This document shows positions 36,112 through 44,908 of a stretch of 64,000 nt of DNA, one piece after another. Both the position numbers and the translations under genes were made by a program. A model generated the notes under the pieces. The model saw only the letters and a program-made list of their open reading frames with translations, made no database searches and was not told the DNA's origin. How positions within the stretch are numbered: position 1 is the first letter of the stretch; each line of letters begins with the position of its first letter. Origin of the DNA: Burkholderiales bacterium (GTDB lineage: Bacteria > Pseudomonadota > Gammaproteobacteria > Burkholderiales > Burkholderiaceae_C); assembly GCA_016213205.1 (NCBI GenBank), contig JACRAZ010000027.1, positions 1 to 64,000 on the forward strand, read 5' to 3'.

Positions 36112-36273
36112 GGACTCTCGCCTCGGGTTCAGGTCCTGGAATCGGATTTGGGCTTGCCGGGGTCGCCGCCACGCGGTGCCACCCCTGCGGCAAGACCTCA
36201 GCGCGCGGCGCACTCTGCCCCACCCCGGGTGCCGGCCCCTGGCGCTGCCCTCCATCCTGTGGCATCGTTGAGT

Positions 36274-36293
36274 CTAACAAACACTCGTTTGGT
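36274..36293. promoter_or_regulatory. AAC-N4-GTT palindrome, candidate operator (site B)
   Basis: CTAACAAACACTCGTTTGGT lies directly before the AAGGAG box of the SDR gene, in the 195-base divergent region shared with the fused dehydrogenase gene. The AAAC-ACTC-GTTT core is at 36279-36290. A protein bound here would block transcription of the SDR and possibly of the divergent gene. Confidence 0.5.
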
Positions 36294-36306
36294 CAAGGAG
36301 CGATCG

Positions 36307-37065
36307 ATGTTCAGCGGAAGGGCTCTCGAAAACAGGGTCGCGATCGTCACGGGCGCCGGCCAGGGCATCGGCGCGGGCATCGCGCGCGCTTACGGCGCGC
36401 AAGCCGCCAAGGTCGCGGTGGTCGACTGGAACCTCGAGACCGCCGAGCAGGTGGCGCAGTCGATCCGCGACGCCGGCGGGCAGGCCGCGGCGTTCAAGTG
36501 CGACGTGGCCGACCGTGCCGCCGTGGACGCGATGGTGGCGGCGGTGGTGGCGAAGTTTGGCCCGGTGGACGTGCTCGTCAACAACGCCGGCATCACGCGT
36601 ACCGCGATGCTGCACAAGATGACGGCGCACCAGTGGCAGCAGGTCATCGACGTACACCTGACCGGCAGCTTCAACTGCCTGCAGGCGGTGGTTGACGGCA
36701 TGATCGAGCGCCAGCGCGGCTGGATCATCAACACCATCTCCACCGCCGGCATCCTGGGCACCATCGGCCAGATCAATTACGGCTCGGCCAAGGCCGGCCT
36801 GATCGGCTTCACCAAGTCGGCGGCTCGCGAACTGGCGCGCTACAACATCATCGTCAACTGCGTCGCACCGGGTGCGTCCACGCCGATGACCGAGACCATC
36901 CGCACCGACGAGCGCTTCAAGCAGCGCACACTTGATCGCATCCCGCTCGGCCGCTGGGCCGAGCCGGAGGAGATCGCGCCGGTGTGGGTGTTCCTGGCCA
37001 GCGAAGGCGCGAGCTACGTCACCGGGCAGCTGATCGGCGTGGACGGCGGCATGTCGATCCACTGA
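36307..37065 (+). CDS. Short-chain dehydrogenase/reductase (FabG-like)
   Basis: A 252-residue classical SDR. The cofactor loop is TGAGQGIGAGIA (near residues 15-26), NNAG is present, the catalytic Ser lies in TISTAG, and the YGSAK motif supplies Tyr and Lys. The second position of the cofactor strand is an acidic Asp (VVDWN), which favours NAD over NADP. The ATG at 36307 has AAGGAG six bases upstream. The frame is open far upstream, but that part is antisense to the dehydrogenase gene. It is followed by an acyl-CoA synthetase gene four bases on. Likely oxidises a 3-hydroxyacyl-CoA or a secondary alcohol group. Confidence 0.87.
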   Translation: MFSGRALENRVAIVTGAGQGIGAGIARAYGAQAAKVAVVDWNLETAEQVAQSIRDAGGQAAAFKCDVADRAAVDAMVAAVVAKFGPVDVLVNNAGITRTAMLHKMTAHQWQQVIDVHLTGSFNCLQAVVDGMIERQRGWIINTISTAGILGTIGQINYGSAKAGLIGFTKSAARELARYNIIVNCVAPGASTPMTETIRTDERFKQRTLDRIPLGRWAEPEEIAPVWVFLASEGASYVTGQLIGVDGGMSIH

Positions 37066-37069
37066 CGCC

Positions 37070-39199
37070 ATGGCCGCGCCCAACGCTTCCCGCGGCTCGC
37101 TCGCGCCGCTGTTCGAACCGCGCGCGATCGCCGTCTACGGCGCGTCGTCCGACCCCACCAAGATCGGCGGCCGTCCGCTGGACTTCCTCAAGTCCAGCGG
37201 CTTCGACGGCGCCTTGTACCCGATCAACCCCAAGGCGGCGCAGATCCAGGGCCTGCCCGCATTCGCCACCGTCAGCGCGGTGCCCGGGCCGGTGGACCTG
37301 GCCATCGTGGCCGTGCCGGCACCCGGCGTGCCGGCCGCGCTCGAGGACTGCGCGGCCAAGGGCGTGGGCGGCGCGGTCGTGCTCAGCTCGGGTTTCGCCG
37401 AAACCGGCGGCCAGGGCGTCGCATGGCAAGCCGGCATCACGGCGCTGGCGCGGCGCACGGGCATGCGCGTGGTCGGCCCCAACTGCATGGGGCTGATCAA
37501 CGTGCGGCGGCGCCTGCTCGGCACCTTCACGCCCAGCGCCGCCGGCTTCGGCCTGGTGCCCGGCCGCATCAGCCTGGTCAGCCAGAGCGGCGCCTTCGGG
37601 GGCTACTGCCTGTCGCTGATCCGCCAGCGCGGCCTGGGGCTGAACCTGTGGATCACCACCGGCAACCAGTGCGACGTGGATGTCGCCGACTGCATCGATC
37701 ACTTCGCACGCGACGACGGCACGCAGGTCATCGTGGCCTACCTCGAGGCCGCCACCGACAAGGACCGCCTGGTCGCCGCGCTGGCGCTGGCGCGCGAGCG
37801 CGGCAAGCGCGTCGTCGTCATGAAGGTGGGCCGCTCGGAGGCGGGCGCGCAGGCGGCGGCATCGCACACTGCGTCGCTGGCCGGCTCGGACCAAGTCTAC
37901 GAAGGCCTGTTCCGCCAGTACGGCGTATGGCGCGCGCGCAGCATCGACGAGTTGTTCGACGTGGCCTATGCCTGCTCGGTGAACGCGCCGGCGCCGCTCG
38001 GGCGGCGCCTGGGCCTGCTCACCGTGTCGGGCGGCGTCGGCGCACTGATGGCCGACGTGGCCAGCGACTGCGCGCTCGACGTGGCGCCGATGCCCGAGGA
38101 CGCGCAGCGCCGGCTGAAGGAACTGGTGCCGTTCTGCGGTCCGCGCAACCCGGTGGACATGACGGCACAGCTCGTCAACGATCTCACGCTGTTCGGCCGC
38201 AACTTCCAGATCATGCTGGAGGAAGGCGGCTACGACGTGGTGGTGGCGTTCCTGTCCAGCGTCGGCCAGGTGATGGAGCTGAGCCGCTCGCTGCTCGAGC
38301 AGCTGCAGGCCGTGCTGCGGCGTTTCCCGGATCGGGCCGTGGTCTTCTCGTCGCTGGCCTCGCCCGAGGTGCGCAGGATGTACGAGGCCGCCGGCGTGCT
38401 TCTCTTCGACGAGCCCACGCGTGCCGTGCGCGCCGCCGCGGCGCTGGTGTACTTCGCGGAGCAGTCGCGGCGCGCGGCGCTTGCGCAGGCACCTCCGGCC
38501 CTGCCCGCGGGCGCACTGCCGCCGCCGGCGCGGGCCGTCAACGAGGTGCAGGCCAAGGCCATCCTCGCCAGCGCCGGCATCGCGGCCGTGGCCGAGCGGA
38601 TCGCAGCGGACGAGGAGTCGGCGGTGCGAGAGGCCATGGCACTGGGCTACCCCGTGGTGCTGAAGATCGCCTCGGCCGACATCGCGCACAAGAGCGAGAT
38701 CGGCGGCGTGATCGTGGGCCTGGCCGACGAGGCGCAGCTGCGCAAGGCGTTCTGCACCTTGATTCAGCGCGCGGCCACGCACGCCCCGCAGGCGCGCGTT
38801 GACGGCGTGGTCGTGGCGCGCATGGCGGAGCGTGGCGTCGAGACCATCCTCGGCGTCGTGCGCGATCCGGTGTTCGGGGCCGTGGTGATGTTCGGGTTGG
38901 GCGGCGTCTTCGTCGAGGCCTTCCAGGACGTGGCCTTCCGCGTCGCGCCGTTCGGCGTCGACGAGGCGCGCGCGATGATCGGCGAGGTCAAGGGCCGTGT
39001 GCTGCTGCGCGGCGTGCGCGGGCAGCCGCCGGCCGACGAAGATGCACTGGCCGCGGCGCTGGCGGCGCTGTCGGTCTACGCGGCGCGGCACGCCGATGCC
39101 ATCGAGAGCATCGACATCAACCCGCTGCTGGTGCTGCCTCGCGGCCGCGGCGTGCAGGCGCTCGATGCCCTGATCGTGCCCACGACGGGCGCCGCCTGA
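37070..39199 (+). CDS. ADP-forming acyl-CoA synthetase family protein
   Basis: A 709-residue single-chain acyl-CoA synthetase of the NDP-forming (ACD) type. It carries an N-terminal CoA-binding Rossmann unit (YGASSDPTKIGG, 23-34), GPNCMG (136-141), a succinyl-CoA-ligase-like domain with the phosphorylated His266 in SHTASLAGSD, and a C-terminal ATP-grasp domain (about 530-700, LKIASADIAHKSEIGG). It interconverts acyl-CoA plus ADP and phosphate with acid plus CoA and ATP. The start is four bases after the SDR stop. With AMP ligases also present, the window activates acids by two chemistries; this enzyme may also run towards ATP formation. Confidence 0.85.
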   Translation: MAAPNASRGSLAPLFEPRAIAVYGASSDPTKIGGRPLDFLKSSGFDGALYPINPKAAQIQGLPAFATVSAVPGPVDLAIVAVPAPGVPAALEDCAAKGVGGAVVLSSGFAETGGQGVAWQAGITALARRTGMRVVGPNCMGLINVRRRLLGTFTPSAAGFGLVPGRISLVSQSGAFGGYCLSLIRQRGLGLNLWITTGNQCDVDVADCIDHFARDDGTQVIVAYLEAATDKDRLVAALALARERGKRVVVMKVGRSEAGAQAAASHTASLAGSDQVYEGLFRQYGVWRARSIDELFDVAYACSVNAPAPLGRRLGLLTVSGGVGALMADVASDCALDVAPMPEDAQRRLKELVPFCGPRNPVDMTAQLVNDLTLFGRNFQIMLEEGGYDVVVAFLSSVGQVMELSRSLLEQLQAVLRRFPDRAVVFSSLASPEVRRMYEAAGVLLFDEPTRAVRAAAALVYFAEQSRRAALAQAPPALPAGALPPPARAVNEVQAKAILASAGIAAVAERIAADEESAVREAMALGYPVVLKIASADIAHKSEIGGVIVGLADEAQLRKAFCTLIQRAATHAPQARVDGVVVARMAERGVETILGVVRDPVFGAVVMFGLGGVFVEAFQDVAFRVAPFGVDEARAMIGEVKGRVLLRGVRGQPPADEDALAAALAALSVYAARHADAIESIDINPLLVLPRGRGVQALDALIVPTTGAA

Positions 39200-39314
39200 G
39201 CACCCCGGCCAACCGGAAACGGCTGGCGCTTCAACGTTTGTCTGGTGGGTGGGCCCGCTGCGCGGCACCTCGAGGCCGCTGCCTGGACGCGGCCCGCCAT
39301 GGCGCCCGACAGCG

Positions 39315-39352
39315 GCGTGTGCGGCCGGGCCCGACGAACCGGCCGCACGCGC
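39315..39352. terminator. Hairpin at convergent gene ends
   Basis: The arms GTGCGGCCGG (39319-39328) and CCGGCCGCAC (39339-39348) are perfectly complementary and extend by four further pairs with one mismatch. The loop is ten bases. It lies between the acyl-CoA synthetase and the convergent QorB-like gene. Confidence 0.6.
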
Positions 39353-39358
39353 ACAAAG

Positions 39359-40219
39359 TCAGGCGGCGCCGAACGCTGCCGCGTGGGCCTTGGCGAACTC
39401 CGCGAACGTGCGCGCCGGTCGGCCTGTGACCTTCGGCACCGTGTCGAGCACGCCGGCCAGGTAGCCCGGCGGCGCGAGGGCATACAGCTCGTTCATCGCA
39501 TCGGCCAGCGATTCGGGCATGCCCATGCCGGTCATCGCCTGCTTCGCCTGTTCCAGTGTGATCGCCACGTAGCGCACCGGGCGCCCCGCCGCCGCGCTGA
39601 GGGCGGCAGCCACCTCCGCACCGCTCAAGGCCTGCGGCCCCGTCAACGGGTAGGCCTGGTTCTCGTGCCCGGGCGTGGTCAGCACCTGCACGGCCACGGC
39701 GGCGATGTCGCGCGCGTCGATCCAGCCGACCTTGCCCTCGCCGAGCGGCATGTAGAACTCGCCCTTCTCGCGGATGGCCTGTGCGTACATCAGCAGGTTC
39801 TGCATGAAGAAGCCGGGCTGCACGAAGGTCCAGGCCATGCCCGACTCCTGCACCTGCTTCTGGTTCTCGCCGTGCCAGCGGCCGATCTGCACCGGCGAAT
39901 CCGGGGCCGCGCCGATGCCGGTGGACATGACGAAGTGCTTGACGCCCGCAGTCTTTGCCGCAGTGATGAGCGCGGCGCGCATCTGCACCTGATCAGGCAC
40001 CAGCGGCGTGACCACGAAGACCTTGTCGACGCCGCCCAGCGCGGCGGGCAGCGTCCGCGGCTCGCGCAGGTCGCCGGCGGCCGTCTGCACGCCGCGCGCA
40101 TTCAGCTCGCGCGCCTTGGTGGCATCGCGCACCAGCGCCTTGAACGGCAGCTTCGCCTCCTGCAGCAGCCGCACCACCTCGCTGCCGATCGTTCCCGTTC
40201 CTCCGACGACCAGAATCAT
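39359..40219 (-). CDS. NmrA-type NAD(P)H oxidoreductase, QorB-like
   Basis: A 286-residue atypical SDR of the NmrA/QorB group. The N-terminus VVGGTGTIGSEVV binds the dinucleotide, and there is no SDR Tyr-x3-Lys pair in the usual context. It is divergent from an HxlR-family regulator, the same arrangement as qorB-ytfH in enteric bacteria, where the product reduces quinones. A role in reducing quinones or other electrophiles produced during catabolism is inferred. Regulation probably comes from the operator at 40312-40346. Confidence 0.78.
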   Translation of the reverse strand: MILVVGGTGTIGSEVVRLLQEAKLPFKALVRDATKARELNARGVQTAAGDLREPRTLPAALGGVDKVFVVTPLVPDQVQMRAALITAAKTAGVKHFVMSTGIGAAPDSPVQIGRWHGENQKQVQESGMAWTFVQPGFFMQNLLMYAQAIREKGEFYMPLGEGKVGWIDARDIAAVAVQVLTTPGHENQAYPLTGPQALSGAEVAAALSAAAGRPVRYVAITLEQAKQAMTGMGMPESLADAMNELYALAPPGYLAGVLDTVPKVTGRPARTFAEFAKAHAAAFGAA

Positions 40220-40311
40220 CCTTCATGCCCCTTCGATGGCTTCGCGACACACGCTGCCGCACCACCGGCCGGCACCTGTCGCCTTCCGGTGGCAACGATT
40301 CTCCGATCGCC

Positions 40312-40346
40312 GGTTACCATCAGCAAGTAGGTACCTTGAAGTAACC
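40312..40346. promoter_or_regulatory. Inverted repeat, candidate HxlR operator
   Basis: GGTTAC (40312-40317) and GTAACC (40341-40346) form an inverted repeat centred at 40329, with a GGTACC palindrome (40330-40335) at the middle. It ends four bases before the HxlR start codon and lies 93 bases upstream of the QorB-like gene, so binding could repress both divergent genes. Confidence 0.55.
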
Positions 40347-40350
40347 ACCG

Positions 40351-40755
40351 ATGCCACGCCAAGCACCACCGCCCGTGTGCCCCGTCGACGCCCTGCTGCG
40401 CCTGCTGATGGGCTCGTGGACCAGCTACATCCTGTGGCACCTGCGGCGCGACGGACCGATGCGCTTCGGCGCGCTGCTGCGCGCCGTTCCCGGGCTGTCG
40501 GCCAAAGTGCTGACGCAGCGCCTTCGCCTGCTCGAGGAGCGTGGCATCGTGTTCCGCGACCATGTGCCGTCGATACCGCCCGCGGTGTCGTACGGCCTGA
40601 CAGAACAGGGCAAGGAACTCGGGGGCGTCTTCGACGCGCTCGAGGCGGTCTCGAGCAGGTGGTTGGCGGGTGCGCGCGGCGCCAACGAGCAAGCCCAGGA
40701 ACCTCCGGTGGCGCGGAGAAAGCAGGTGCCTGCACGGGCGGCGCGCACGCCCTGA
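40351..40755 (+). CDS. HxlR-family transcriptional regulator
   Basis: A 134-residue winged-helix regulator. It has a conserved N-terminal cysteine (Cys10, in CPVDALLRLLMGSWT), the RFGALLRAVPGLSAKVLTQR recognition region and the wing LLEERGIVFRD. Redox- and quinone-sensing members (YodB, QorR, YtfH types) use this cysteine. The C-terminal 30 residues are a charged tail (RRKQVPARAARTP). No clear ribosome-binding site precedes the ATG, since the operator repeat occupies that position. It is likely an autorepressor of itself and of the QorB-like gene. Confidence 0.88.
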   Translation: MPRQAPPPVCPVDALLRLLMGSWTSYILWHLRRDGPMRFGALLRAVPGLSAKVLTQRLRLLEERGIVFRDHVPSIPPAVSYGLTEQGKELGGVFDALEAVSSRWLAGARGANEQAQEPPVARRKQVPARAARTP

Positions 40756-40809
40756 CGCCGTGCCTCGCGCACAAGGACGCCTGCAGGGGGAAATGGCGCT
40801 CCAGAGTAC

Positions 40810-40836
40810 GCGGGGGCGGCGGCGCGCCGGCCCCGC
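40810..40836. terminator. Strong GC hairpin at convergent gene ends
   Basis: GCGGGG (40810-40815) pairs with CCCCGC (40831-40836), then a G-G mismatch, then CGGCG with CGCCG around a three-base loop. It abuts the stop codon of the convergent MaoC gene and follows the HxlR gene by 55 bases. Confidence 0.6.
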
Positions 40837-41295
40837 TCAGACCAGGTCGTCCACACGCCCGCGCCGCATCATCAGCTTCTCACTGAACTCGAACACCTGC
40901 TGGTCGCGCTGGTTGAACACCCTCACCCGCCCCTGCATGACGCCGCGCTTGCCGTCGGAGAGGTTCTTCTTGCCCTCGACGGTGATCTCGGCGCGCAGGG
41001 TGTCGCCCGGGCGCACCGGCACGGTGAACCGGAAGTCGGTGAGCTCGAGCGCCGCGATCGTCGCCGGGCCCAGGATCTCCTCCATCATCCCGGCGGCCAG
41101 CGCCGCCGTCAGCAGGCCGGGGCAGATGCGGCCACCGAAGTCGGTGTGCTTCTTCGCGAACTCCTCGTTGATGAAAATCGGCAGCTTCAGCCCGGCCAGG
41201 CTCGTGAAGAGCACGATGTCGGTCTCGGTGACGGTGCGGCCGTAGCTGCGGAACACGTCGCCGGGGTTGAGATCGTCGAGCGAGCGGTTGGACAT
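40837..41295 (-). CDS. MaoC-like hot-dog dehydratase
   Basis: A 152-residue MaoC-family protein. Family features are RTVTETDIVLFTSLAG, the FAKKHTDFGGRICPG segment and FRFTVPVRPGDTLRAE. The segment INEEFAKKHTDFGG partly resembles the D-x4-H hydratase signature, but the Asp is replaced by Asn/Glu. AGGAG is present seven bases before the ATG. Divergent from the split acyl-CoA dehydrogenase genes across 101 bases that contain candidate operator C. It may hydrate the product of that dehydrogenase. Confidence 0.8.
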   Translation of the reverse strand: MSNRSLDDLNPGDVFRSYGRTVTETDIVLFTSLAGLKLPIFINEEFAKKHTDFGGRICPGLLTAALAAGMMEEILGPATIAALELTDFRFTVPVRPGDTLRAEITVEGKKNLSDGKRGVMQGRVRVFNQRDQQVFEFSEKLMMRRGRVDDLV

Positions 41296-41340
41296 GGCAT
41301 CTCCTGGGTGCTTGGTTCGGGTTCGGCCCGAGGCAACGAA

Positions 41341-41354
41341 CTAACGGTTGGTAG
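41341..41354. promoter_or_regulatory. AAC-N4-G(T/G)T palindrome, candidate operator (site C)
   Basis: CTAACGGTTGGTAG lies in the 101-base divergent region between the MaoC gene and the acyl-CoA dehydrogenase alpha gene. Its core TAAC-GGTT-GGTA deviates from the other three sites by one base in the right half. ACTAACGGTTGGT is itself palindromic at 10 of 13 positions. Confidence 0.4.
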
Positions 41355-41396
41355 AATACTGCAGCCCGAAGGTGCTGACCAACCGGACCCGTCCCC

Positions 41397-42557
41397 ATGC
41401 TGTTCTTCGAGCCCGCACTCCCGCTGCCCGCCGTTGGCGAACGCACGGCCACGCTGCGCGCGCAGGTGCGGCGGTTCATCGCCGACGAGTTGGCCAGCGG
41501 CGGCTTCGAGCCGCAGTGCAACTCGTGGACCGAGGGCCTGGGCGGTGCGTTCAGCCGCCGGCTCGGCGCGCGCGGCTGGATCGGCTACCACTGGCCGGTG
41601 GCCTGCGGCGGGCGCGGCGGCAGCGCCTTCGACACGCTGACGATCAACGAGGAACTGCTTGCCGCCGGCGCCCCCGTGGCCGCGCACTGGATCGCCGCGC
41701 GCCAGAGCGCGCCGCTGCTGATGCGCTTCGGCAGCGAGGCGCAGCGGCAGGCGTTCCTGCCGCGCATCGCCGCCGGCGACACCTACTTCGCCATCGGCAT
41801 GAGCGAGCCCGACGTGGGCTCCGACCTCGCGTCCGTGCGCACGCGGGCCGAGCCGTCAGGCGCGCGCTGGCGGCTCGACGGCCGCAAGGTCTGGACCAGC
41901 GGCGCGCACATCGCGCACTACGCGATCGTGCTGTGCCGCACCGCCCCCGCCGACCCCAAGGCGCGCCACGCCGGGCTGAGCCAGTTCATCGTCGATCTGA
42001 AGGCCCCGGGCGTGACGATCCGCCCGATCCTCATGCTCGATGGCAGCCACCACTTCAACGAGGTGACGTTCGACGGCGTCGAGCTGCCGGCCGAGTGCCT
42101 GGTCGGCCAGGCCGGCGACGGCTGGAAGCAGGTGACGAGCGAGCTCGCCTACGAGCGCAGCGGCCCCGAGCGATTCCTGAGCACGATGCCGATCGTCGAG
42201 CGCTGCCTGCGCCTCGTGCTGGAGGCGCCCGCTACCGCGGCCGATGCGCCGGCCGGACGCCTGCTCGCGCGCTTGATCACGCTGCGCAACATGAGCCTGG
42301 CGATCTGGGCCGCGCTCGAAGCCGGGCGCTCGCCGGCCATCGAGGCGGCGATGGTGAAGGACCTGGGCACGAACTTCGAGCGCGACACGCTCGAGATCGT
42401 GCGCGAGGCGATGGACGCCGACGAGCGCGTCGCAGGCGATTCCGTGCTGGCCGGCTTGCTGGCCAGCGCCTGGCCGCTGGCGCCCACCTACAACCTGCGC
42501 GGCGGCACCAATGAGGTCTTGCGCAACATGATCGCCAAGCAACTGCAGGCACGATGA
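41397..42557 (+). CDS. Acyl-CoA dehydrogenase, catalytic subunit of a split pair
   Basis: A 386-residue subunit with an intact flavin region (SEPDVGSD, 136-143; DGRKVWTSG) and a Glu at the isovaleryl/FadE-type position (ELAYERSGPE, Glu253). The C-terminal position is RGGTNEVLRN, without the medium-chain Glu. It overlaps the next gene as ATGA. Together they correspond to an alpha2-beta2 acyl-CoA dehydrogenase of the steroid/short-branched type, with this chain contributing the chemistry. The ATG at 41397 is the first in frame after the divergent promoter region. Confidence 0.87.
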   Translation: MLFFEPALPLPAVGERTATLRAQVRRFIADELASGGFEPQCNSWTEGLGGAFSRRLGARGWIGYHWPVACGGRGGSAFDTLTINEELLAAGAPVAAHWIAARQSAPLLMRFGSEAQRQAFLPRIAAGDTYFAIGMSEPDVGSDLASVRTRAEPSGARWRLDGRKVWTSGAHIAHYAIVLCRTAPADPKARHAGLSQFIVDLKAPGVTIRPILMLDGSHHFNEVTFDGVELPAECLVGQAGDGWKQVTSELAYERSGPERFLSTMPIVERCLRLVLEAPATAADAPAGRLLARLITLRNMSLAIWAALEAGRSPAIEAAMVKDLGTNFERDTLEIVREAMDADERVAGDSVLAGLLASAWPLAPTYNLRGGTNEVLRNMIAKQLQAR

Positions 42558-43645
42558 GCGAACTCTCGCTGCCCCTGGCCGAAGCGGCCGATCGTCTGCT
42601 GTCGCAGCGCTGCGACAGCCACCTCGTATCCGCGGCCGACGCCGGCCAATGGCCGCAGGCGCTGTGGCAGGCGGTCGAGGAACTCGGTCCGGGCCAGCTG
42701 CTCGCCCCGGAAGCCGAAGGCGGTGCTGGCGGCGACTGGGTCGACGCCTGCGCCCTGCTCGAACGCGCGGCGGCGCGCTGCGCACCGCTGCCGATCGCGC
42801 AGACGCTGCTGGCCGGCTGGCTGCGCTCGCGCGTCGGGCTCGCGCCCGCTGCCGGGCCGGCCGCCGTGGCCTTCACCACGGCGCCGCTGGACGCGCTGCG
42901 CACGGCCGGCCGTGCCGACCTGACCGAAGCCGACGGCCCGGTCGTGCCCTGGGCAGAACAGGCCAGCCATGTCGCCCTGCTCGGCGCCGACGACGCCGGC
43001 ACGGCCCAGCTGCTGTGGCTGCCGCGAGCGTGCGTCCACGTGCTTGCGGTCGCGGGCGGCACCTGGCCTGCGGCGCGCGTCGGCAGCACCGGCATCCCGC
43101 TGCACGAGGCGGCGGGCGCGAGCCCGACCCAGGCCTGGTGCATCGCGTTGCCGGGCCTTAGCCTGGCCGAGGTGAGAGCGCGCGCCGCGTTGCTCAGCGC
43201 TGCGCAGATCGCCGGGGCGCTGGGGCAGTTGCTCGAGATGACCGTCACCTACACCAGCGAGCGTGTGCAGTTCGGGCGGTCGATCGGCCAGTTCCAGGCC
43301 GTGCAGCACCAGCTGGCGCAGCTGGCCGAGGAGGCCGCCGCGGCGCGCGTGGCGGTGCAGGCGGCCGCGGCCACCGAAGACCCCCGCTGGTTCGTCGCCG
43401 CGGCGGGCGCGGCGAAGGTGCGCGCGGGCGAGGCCGCGGGGCTGGGCACGCGCATCGCGCACCAGCTGCATGGCGCCATCGGCATCACCGCCGAACACAC
43501 GCTGCACCTCTACACCCGCAGGTTGCGCGATTGGCGCGACGAGCACGGCAGCGAGACCTTCTGGGCCCGCGCCCTGGTGCAGGCCATCCGGCAGGGTGGC
43601 GAGCGTTCGGCGTGGCAGGCCATCGTGGCCTGCACCTCGCGCTGA
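42554..43645 (+). CDS. Acyl-CoA dehydrogenase-like subunit, non-catalytic partner
   Basis: A 363-residue dehydrogenase-fold protein. It keeps the C-terminal helical domain (SERVQFGRSIGQFQAVQHQ, HQLHGAIGITAE) but lacks the SEP-GSD and W-T/S flavin motifs and has no Glu at either catalytic position (RARAALLSAAQIAG; LYTRRLRDW). Its start overlaps the catalytic subunit's stop as ATGA, so equal amounts are expected. It probably completes the FAD site and the substrate pocket in a hetero-oligomer, as FadE-type partners do. The fused protein at 33772-36111 joins an equivalent pair in the opposite order. Confidence 0.82.
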   Translation: MSELSLPLAEAADRLLSQRCDSHLVSAADAGQWPQALWQAVEELGPGQLLAPEAEGGAGGDWVDACALLERAAARCAPLPIAQTLLAGWLRSRVGLAPAAGPAAVAFTTAPLDALRTAGRADLTEADGPVVPWAEQASHVALLGADDAGTAQLLWLPRACVHVLAVAGGTWPAARVGSTGIPLHEAAGASPTQAWCIALPGLSLAEVRARAALLSAAQIAGALGQLLEMTVTYTSERVQFGRSIGQFQAVQHQLAQLAEEAAAARVAVQAAAATEDPRWFVAAAGAAKVRAGEAAGLGTRIAHQLHGAIGITAEHTLHLYTRRLRDWRDEHGSETFWARALVQAIRQGGERSAWQAIVACTSR

Positions 43646-43658
43646 TGGGACCCCAACC

Positions 43659-44867
43659 ATGAGCGCACTGAACGGCATCCGCGTGCTCGATCTCACCGCG
43701 TACCTGCTGGGGCCCTTCGCCACGCAGATCCTCGGCGACATGGGCGCCGACGTGATCAAGGTCGAGTCGCACGAAGGCGACATCGTGCGCGGCATCGGGC
43801 CCACCCGCTCGCCGGGCATGGGCGGCATCTTCCAGCAGAACAACCGCAACAAGCGCAGCGTCGTGCTCGACCTCAAGCAGCCGGCCGGCCGCGACGCGCT
43901 GCTGCGGCTGGCCGCCACGGCCGACGTGTTCGTCTACAACGTGCGCCCGGCGGCGATGGCCCGGCTGGGGCTGTCGTACGAGGCGCTGGCTGCCGTGAAC
44001 CCGGGCATCGTCTACGTCGGCGCGGTCGGATTCGGCCAGGACGGCCCGTATGCCGCGCGGCCGGCGCTCGACGACCTGATGCAGGGCATGTCGGGCATCG
44101 CCGGCCTGTACGCGCGCGCCAGCGGCGGCGAGCCGCGCTACATCCCCCTGGCGATGGCCGACCGCTACACCGGCACCGTGCTCGTCAATGCCATCCTCGG
44201 CGCCCTGGTGCACAAGCTGCGCACGGGCCAGGGGCAGGCGCTGGAGGTGCCGATGTTCGAATCGCTGGTGCAGGGCGTGCTCGGCGACCACCTGATGGGC
44301 CACTCCTTCGACCCGCCGCTGGGCCCGCCGGGCTACCCGCGCCACCTGAGCCCCGAACGGCGGCCCTTCCGCACCCTCGACGGCTGGCTGTGCGCCTTTC
44401 TCATCAGCGACGGCCAGTGGCGCGCGGTGCTCGAACGCCTGGGCCAGCCCGAGTTGCTGCAGGACCCGCGCTTCGCCACGCTGCAGGCGCGCACCGAGCA
44501 CTCGCGCGAGGTCTACGCCTGGCTCGATGCCACCTTCCGCACGCGCAGCACCGAGCAGTGGCTCGCGCTGCTGGGCGAGGCCGACGTGCCGGCCGGCCCG
44601 CTGCACACGCTGGAGTCGCTGCTCGAGGATCCGCACCTGAAGGCCGTGGGCTTTTTCCAGCGCCTGGAGCATCCCACCGAAGGCGCGCTGGTGACCCTTC
44701 GACCGCCCTCGCGATGGTCGCGCACGCCGCCGGAAGTCCGCTGCGCGCCGCCCCGGCTGGGCGAGCACAGCAGCGAGCTGCTGGCTGAAGCCGGCTACTC
44801 GGGCGCGGAAATCGCCGAACTGGTGGCCTCGGGCGTCACGCTTGCGCCAAGCCACGGGGGCGGCTGA
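43659..44867 (+). CDS. CaiB/BaiF family CoA-transferase
   Basis: A 402-residue class III CoA-transferase. The N-terminal GIRVLDLTAYLLGPF and the GADVIKVE segments are typical. The catalytic Asp is at residue 138 (PALDDLMQGMSG). It moves CoA between an acyl-CoA donor and a free acid through an aspartyl-CoA intermediate. It starts 13 bases after the non-catalytic dehydrogenase subunit and probably belongs to the same operon. A second transferase of the family is encoded at 49158-50396. Confidence 0.88.
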   Translation: MSALNGIRVLDLTAYLLGPFATQILGDMGADVIKVESHEGDIVRGIGPTRSPGMGGIFQQNNRNKRSVVLDLKQPAGRDALLRLAATADVFVYNVRPAAMARLGLSYEALAAVNPGIVYVGAVGFGQDGPYAARPALDDLMQGMSGIAGLYARASGGEPRYIPLAMADRYTGTVLVNAILGALVHKLRTGQGQALEVPMFESLVQGVLGDHLMGHSFDPPLGPPGYPRHLSPERRPFRTLDGWLCAFLISDGQWRAVLERLGQPELLQDPRFATLQARTEHSREVYAWLDATFRTRSTEQWLALLGEADVPAGPLHTLESLLEDPHLKAVGFFQRLEHPTEGALVTLRPPSRWSRTPPEVRCAPPRLGEHSSELLAEAGYSGAEIAELVASGVTLAPSHGGG

Positions 44868-44908
44868 TGGCGCGCCCGAACCCCTTCGAGCCGCCGCGGC
44901 GCACCTGG

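Noticed and set aside
33223..37065. A plus-strand open frame of 1280 codons ending in the SDR gene
   Set aside because: Only the last 252 codons, from ATG 36307 with its ribosome-binding site, resemble a protein. The rest is antisense to the dehydrogenase, DUF35 and thiolase-like genes and has no recognisable domain.
44859..44895. Inverted repeat GGCGGCT/AGCCGCC between the first CoA-transferase and the crotonase
   Set aside because: The loop is 23 bases and the stem only 7 bp, which is expected by chance in sequence this GC-rich.
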